Shown here in pieces: positions 58,791-64,000 of a stretch of DNA of 64,000 bases; the stretch's first letter is position 1; each line of letters starts with the position of its first letter. The stretch is taken from NCBI RefSeq assembly GCF_031143425.1, contig NC_090451.1, forward strand, positions 347,890,339-347,954,338, in the 5' to 3' direction. The position numbers and the translations under genes were made by a program. The notes beneath the pieces were generated by a model. It worked only from the letters and a program-made list of their open reading frames with translations, made no database searches and had not been told where the DNA came from. The DNA comes from Pleurodeles waltl (lineage: Eukaryota > Chordata > Amphibia > Caudata > Salamandridae).

Positions 58791-60387
58791 AGTACATTTA
58801 TAACAAGAAAGCGAGGTCACAAGAATATAAAAATAGACAAACTCATTTTTATTTATTGAAAAATATATATTTTGATTTAGAAACAAATCTTTAAATCTTT
58901 TTAGGCTTAGCAAACATAGGCCAACATGTGTTTTGCAACTTTTTCATATTACATCATGTTTCTTTATCAGGTTTGTCAATAACATTAAAACCTTTCACTT
59001 ATAATAATTTATAATATGTGTATGAATAAGTAATTACCACCTAAATTCTGATTCTGAAATCTGTTTGTGAGTTGGGCACTTCCATATAGAACATCAATGT
59101 GGGTTATGCTCAGGCAAAAACAAACGCGGCCACCTTAAAACTTGTAGGCGACATGCTCCACTTTTTCAACAACAATAAGAACTGTTTCCGAATTCCATTC
59201 AACTTATATTTTGCTCTTAACATTAACAATGATAACATCCAAACTGTCCACCCTAAAGGAAAAAATGAGCTTCAATGGCAATGCCTTCAATTAGTATGAA
59301 TTTTACCTCTCAAAATGCAACACAATGTATGAAAATAAATATTTTTCGAGAAACACCCCAAACTAACTGCAGAGCCTCCCAGGACTTAATAATAGCATCT
59401 CTGCACTGTAAAGTCTTATTTGAGCCCCTAGGCATCAACATCATATAATAGGCAGTAGATCAACGTATATCAAATATACCAAAAGCAAGCAACGGATGAG
59501 AAAATGACATTTAGGAATACATGACACCAACATGGAATCCTTCTTATTCTCACCTAACAAGCTGACAACTTTGCGATAGTAACTTAATGACCTTAACGTG
59601 AAGGGTTTCAATCCCAAGACAGTTGACCAGATAAATCCTTAGACTTTTTATTACACAGGAGTAACACTGTTCGGTTACAAATGTATTCAAAAACATATTT
59701 TAACAAGTCAAAGTTTCATTAAGAGTTTGAAGGGAAAAATCTTCCAGTTTCTGGAGGAAACTCTAAATATGAAGTAGAATCATTTAGAATCCATCAGCTG
59801 TTTTTTTCCTCTATGGTAGAGGAAAATCTGATAACTCCTTGTCACCCACACGTGTAAAATTCCCTTTTCTCAATTCACTTAAATCACTATAGTGGGAAGC
59901 ACAATACTTCTCCCACAGAGCATGCCTAAAGTAAAATGCAATCCCCCTAAATACACACTCATACCTCGCCAAAAACCTGAAAGCTTCTGGTGGCTCTAGT
60001 AAACTCAGAATCAAATGTAAGGCAAAGGGATGGCTGCAAATAACTGAAGGGTTACAAACTACCTTTGTTAGGCAGTAAGTGGAAGCTATCAGTGAGGGAC
60101 TTCTCCTGTGCAAGTAGCAGCTATAGGTATTTCGGAGAAGCAGACGGAGGTCCTCTATTGTCACATACTTTCCTGGTTCCGACCCCAGAGGCGATGCTGG
60201 ACTTCTTATCCCCTGGAAGGCAGGCAACAATCAAGGAACCCTAAACCCTTAAATTATATACTGCCCTCGAGGGGAGGAGGTTTGAAACAAAATATGAAAA
60301 GACAGACTGGCCGCATCGATCATGCTCTGCTTCCTTGTGATACCACGTAAGAGGTTTTGCACTTCCTGGACCTTTTGTGTTGGTGTG
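58791..60387. other. AT-rich stretch with a Penelope-type terminal motif; 139-codon frame of unknown nature
   Basis: At 58919-58971 the minus strand resembles the Penelope terminal motif at 27601. A 139-codon frame on the minus strand (60230-59811) is open but has no domain I recognise. It may be chance. Confidence 0.3.
58919..58971 (-). ncRNA. Second possible decayed hammerhead motif
   Basis: Minus strand CCTGATAAAG, an A/T-rich arm and GCAAAACACATGTTGGCC. The order CTGAtaA...aAAAC-ACATGT-TGGCC parallels 27601-27651. Both conserved boxes carry substitutions. Confidence 0.25.
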
Positions 60388-60606
60388 TGTAGGAGGCTGG
60401 CCTGGCTTGTAGTGGGTACCAATGATACTTACACCTTATGCCAGGTGCAGGTATCCCTTATTAGTAGAGTGTAGTAGTGTTCTAGCAGCTTAGGCTGGTA
60501 GAGGTAGCTATAGCAGAGCAGCCAAGGCAGAACTAGGAGACATGCAAAGCTCATGCAATACTACTTATATCCTAGAGGTACTATATCATAAGAAAGACAA
60601 TACTCA
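60388..60606 (-). mobile_element. LTR family A, copy 3 (3' end), cut by the Harbinger element
   Basis: Starts TGTAGGAGGCTGGCCTGG and matches the 3' ends of copies 1 and 2 through GCATGCAAAGCTCATGCAAT-type sequence until AATACTCA. Copy 2 continues AATACTCAGTGTTAC at the same place (40647 on), which shows the unoccupied target. Confidence 0.8.
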
Positions 60607-61167
60607 GGGGGTCATTACAACCTTGGCGGTAAAAGCCGCTAACCGCTGTCAGAAGACCGCCAACATCCCGCAGCGGCCGCGGTAAACCGCCACGGTCATT
60701 CTGACCCACAACAGGCAAACCGCCACACCAAAGGTCAGCGAGAAACTGGCGATGACCAAACCTCCACCGTCACGCCAACAGAAATACGCCCACACTATCA
60801 CGACACATGAATCCACACAGTGGTCTTTCAACCGCGGTATTCCATTGGCGGTACACACCGCCGCGCTCAAAATACACACACTCTTACTAAACACAGCCAC
60901 ATTGGACAATTCAAAATACACACACCTGAGACACATACACACACCACACCCACACACACAATTAAATATAAAACACACACCCACATCACCCACAAACCTC
61001 CACTCCTAGAGAATCGGTACCACGCACAGAGAAATAGATATCCGAGCACCCAGACGCGCATATTACATTCACCCAGCAATATTACCACGCACTTCACACA
61101 ACACACCAATACACATCACCACACTTTGCACCACACAATCCACCCCACACATCACCCACACCACCCC

Positions 61168-61545
61168 ATGGCACCGCAAAGACACCCCAGGTTTTCTGAG
61201 GATGAACTCAGGGTCATGGTGGAGGAAATCGTACGGGTAGAGTCACAGCTCTTCGGAACACAGGTGCAGCACACCTCCATTGCCAGGAAGATGGAGCTAT
61301 GGAGCAGAATAGTCGACAGGGTCAACGCTGTGGGACAGCACCCAAGAAATAGGGACGACATCAGAAGCGGTGGAATGACCTACGGGGGAAGGTGCGCTCA
61401 ATGGTATCCAGGCACAACATCGCAGTTCAGCGGACTGGTGGCGGTCCCCCACCTCCTCCCCCAGAATTTACAACATGGGAGCAGCAGGTCTTGGCGATCC
61501 TGCATCCTGAGGGCCTCGCAGGAGTATCTGGAGGAATGGACTCTG
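61168..61545 (+). pseudogene. Harbinger Myb-like protein, exon 1 (frameshifted)
   Basis: The accessory protein of Harbinger elements binds subterminal DNA and helps bring the transposase into the nucleus. From ATG 61168 the first ~66 residues (RFSEDELRVMVEEIVRV, ARKMELWSRIVDRVN, HPRNRDDIR) form a Myb/SANT-like trihelix domain. At about 61370 one A appears lost, shifting the frame. The expected KRW-N-D-L-R-G-K continues in the next frame to FTTWEQQVLAIL and GGMDS. It ends at a canonical donor CTCTG/GTAAG (61545/61546). Confidence 0.8.
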
Positions 61546-61870
61546 GTAAGTCTCATCTTCACTACTTCATCCCCCCCACCCCACCAGCATGCCAACTCAT
61601 ACCCCCACCCACACCCTCACCCCCATCACACCTACTCCTTGCAAATGTCTCACCATCACAACCCACCCATCCCAACCCCAAGCCCTGCATGCAACCACAA
61701 AGCATGGACACCCATCATCAAAGAATGCCCACTGCACATCCCCATCCCCCCCCAAACCACCGTCACAAAAGCCCCCACACAGGAATGCAAGCACTGGGGT
61801 ACACGGGCACCCACCCATTGCACGCTATGGCACACACAGATGCAATAACCATCCCTTTATACCCCTGCAG
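61546..61870 (+). other. Predicted intron of the Harbinger Myb-like gene
   Basis: GTAAGT at the start, and a pyrimidine-containing ACCCCTGCAG acceptor at 61861-61870. C-rich (CCCCACCC and CACCCAC runs). The joined phase restores the exon 2 frame. Confidence 0.65.
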
Positions 61871-62667
61871 GACCCGAACGCCACGTCACCGCGCAGGAGG
61901 GTCCACAAATGTCCACTCCACCCCCAGAAGAGGCCCACAGTGATGACAGCACCTCTGTCGACCTGGATCTAGATGACCAGCCCGGCCCATCGGGGACCTC
62001 GGGACAGTCGGTTCCCCTCAGACAGCCACAGGCCACAGCAGACCTTCCCCCCTCTGGGAACACCAGCACAGCACCCACCCAGCGGGCCCATACCTCTGTC
62101 CCCAGGACACGTCAATCAGTGGAGTGTCCACCACTACAGGGCACCCAGGTTAACCCACCACCCCAACAACAACAGGGACCTGGGGGCAGTGGTAGTGGGT
62201 ACACGGTCCAGGGGACAGAGGCCCAGGGAAACAGGGGAACTGGGAGGGCTGCTGTGCGACAGGGGGGGCACAGGCCCAGGGAACCCACTCTCCACGAGGC
62301 CCTCTCCTCCATCATGGGAGCCTACCATCATTCCCAGGAGACGATGGCGACGGTACTGGCCAGGTTTCAGGAGATCCAGCTCCTGCAGGAGGAACAGTAT
62401 TTGGGGTTCAGGGAGGAACTACGAACCATCAGTTCCGCCCTGGGCACCATTGTAGGGGCTCTGGATCTGGTAGTCACCACATTGCGGGACACTGTGGCAC
62501 CACAAAGGGCTCCTGACACTAGCATGGACCAAGAACTGCCTACCACCTCTGCCGGCGCTAGTGGACAGGAGGCCCCGCCACAGGACCAACAGGCCACCAG
62601 AACCCCCCCTGCAGAAGGAATACCACCCCGCAAGCGGGCCCTGAGATCCAGGAAGAAGACAGAGTAA
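61871..62667 (+). CDS. Harbinger Myb-like protein, exon 2
   Basis: Reads open from the acceptor to the stop TAA at 62665-62667. The first part is acidic and low complexity (PPPEEAHSDDSTSVDLDLDD, many P, G, Q, T). A region near EALSSIMGAYHHSQETMATV and FQEIQLLQEEQYLGFREEL is likely a coiled coil for dimerisation. The C-terminus RKRALRSRKK is a basic nuclear-localisation-like end. The internal ATG at 61909 is not needed as a start if the intron is spliced. An AATAAA follows at 62882. Confidence 0.7.
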
Positions 62668-62881
62668 GATGCCAAGACCCCCGCCAGGAAAGGATACCTC
62701 CCTGATTGTCCTCCCACTGTCCCACATTGTCACCCTGTCCATCCTTAAACTGCCCCTGCTCCACTTTCCACAGGCATTTGGACAATGCACCTGTGATACA
62801 AATAGTCTGGACTCTGCCATGGACAATCCTCCACCATCACCCCTCACCGATTTGCAACCACCCACCAATATAGAGCACTGT

Positions 62882-62887
62882 AATAAA
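62882..62887 (+). terminator. AATAAA signal after the Myb-like gene
   Basis: 215 bp after the stop codon; fits the plus-strand gene. Confidence 0.55.
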
Positions 62888-63173
62888 CACAGTTATTGCA
62901 CAAAACAATCAGGAGTCTGGCTGTGATTTTGAACAAATGTATTAGACATTAACGTGCCAAAATGCTTATTTACATTGTGATGCCAACATACCAATGTCAC
63001 ACAGCTGTAGTTCATGGGGAAACAAAGCAGATGTCACGCAGTGGGGCCCACATCTCTGAAATCGGAAGGGAAAGTCACAACTCAGTTACCATACACTGGG
63101 GGAAAAGGACAGACAGTAGAGAGGTAGTAGTGTTTAAGTATATGTAATATGCCGGTGTGTATTCTTACCTGTG

Positions 63174-64000
63174 TCATTGGAAATACTGCTGTATTACTGT
63201 GTTCCTGTTGTCTATGTCGTCTTCTTCGGCTTCCTCATCTTCACTCTCCACAGGCTCCACAGCTGCTACAACACCACCATCTGGACCATCCTCCTGCAGA
63301 AAAGGCACCTGTCGTCGCAAAGCCAGGTTGTGAAGCATACAGCAGGCCACGATGATCTGACACACCTTCTTTAGTGAGTAGAATAGGGATCCACCTGTCA
63401 TATGGAGGCACCTGAACCTGGCCTTCAGGAGCCCGAAGGTCCGCTCGATCACCCTCCTAGTTCTCCCATGGGCCTCATTGTAGCGTTCCTCTGCCCTTGT
63501 CCTGGGATTCCTCACTGGGGTCAGTAGCCATGACAGGATGGGGTAACCAGAGTCACCAATTAGCCACACACGTTGCCTCTGGAGTTGACCCATCACGTAA
63601 GGGATGCTGCTATTCCGCATGATGTACGTGTCATGCACTGAGCCAGGGAACTTGGCATTAACATGGGAGATGTACTGGTCTGCCAAACATACTATCTGCA
63701 CATTCATCGAATAATAACTCTTCCTGTTTCTGTACACCAGTTCACTCCTGTGGGGGGGGGAACCAAAGCCACATGGGTCCCATCAATGGCACCTATGATG
63801 TTGGGGATGTGTCCAAGGGCATAGAAATCACCCTTCACTGTAGGCAAATCCCCCACCTCAGGGAAAACGATGTAGCTGCGCATGTGTTTCAGCAGGGCAG
63901 ACAACACTCTGGACAACACCTTGGAAAACATAGGCTGGGACATCCCTGATGATATGGCCACTGTTGTTTGAAATGACCCACTTGCAAGGAAATGGAGCAC
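63174..64000 (-). pseudogene. HARBI1-type DDE transposase (frameshifted, start outside window)
   Basis: It cuts and pastes the element at its terminal repeats. The upper frame (64000-63704) holds an HTH-like region (LASGSFQTTVAISSGMSQ, FSKVLSRVLSAL) and IIGAIDGTHVAL with the first Asp. The lower frame (63737-63174) holds FPGSVHDTYIMRNS with the second Asp, GDSGYPI and RRVIERTFGLLKARFRCL with the Glu. The frames meet at a run of nine G (63752-63760), a likely slippage indel. The C-terminus is acidic (ESEDEEAEEDD). The TGA at 63174-63176 is followed closely by CACAG/GTAAGA, a donor-like site. Confidence 0.85.

Larger units (their letters stand above)
60607..64000. mobile_element. Autonomous Harbinger transposon, left 3.4 kb
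   Basis: Begins GGGGGTCATTACAACC, the same terminus as MITEs 1-4, followed by GGCGGT-rich subterminal sequence. It carries a Myb-like gene (plus) and a HARBI1-type transposase (minus) facing each other, the usual two-gene Harbinger plan. The right end is outside the window. Both genes carry frameshifts, so this copy is probably dead. Confidence 0.85.

Overview
The window looks like intergenic or intronic DNA from a very large, repeat-saturated vertebrate genome. A salamandrid newt such as Pleurodeles is the best guess. That is an inference from the density of Gypsy LTRs, L1-like LINEs and Harbinger transposons, and from the absence of any recognisable host exon in 64 kb. No bacterial-type gene, rRNA, tRNA or CRISPR array was seen. 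Almost every coding stretch belongs to a mobile element, and most are broken.

Layout. 1-2.7 kb: an LTR (family A). 2.7-3.7 kb: a CCAAT/CCACC pentamer satellite and a TA microsatellite. 3.7-7.2 kb: a large imperfect palindrome. 8.3-16.7 kb: a decayed L1-like LINE on the minus strand, invaded by a Harbinger MITE and by two copies of a TA-flanked MITE family (C), one of which carries an L2/CR1 LINE. 17.7-23 kb: a Harbinger MITE abutting a decayed minus-strand Gypsy element (gag, PR, RT, RH, IN). 23.2-27.3 kb: another L1-like remnant split by a 1.6-kb hAT element filled with a 39-bp tandem array. 27.4-29.8 kb: the 3' end of a Penelope-like element with a MITE and a possible decayed hammerhead motif. 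29.8-44 kb: the best nested stack. A Gypsy element (RT-RH ending directly at a polypurine tract and LTR B) carries a solo LTR A inside its RNase H and a full-length L1 (31381-38754, perfect 17-bp target duplication) inside its LTR. 44.7-46.9 kb: an L2 remnant with a small hAT. 48-52.3 kb: an L1 remnant next to a solo LTR B that holds a Harbinger MITE. 52.4-60.4 kb: mostly unassigned sequence with a few small elements. 60.6-64 kb: one end of an autonomous Harbinger transposon with its Myb-like gene and, convergent to it, its DDE transposase.

How the pieces relate. The Harbinger at the right edge has the same terminal sequence as four MITEs in the window. Two of these have clean 3-bp target duplications (TAC, ATA), so the right-edge element family is the natural candidate source of their transposase. 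The L1 is nearly intact: ORF1 is broken by one 10-bp tandem duplication plus a probable later frameshift, and ORF2 by one apparent single-base loss. It is probably among the youngest insertions here.
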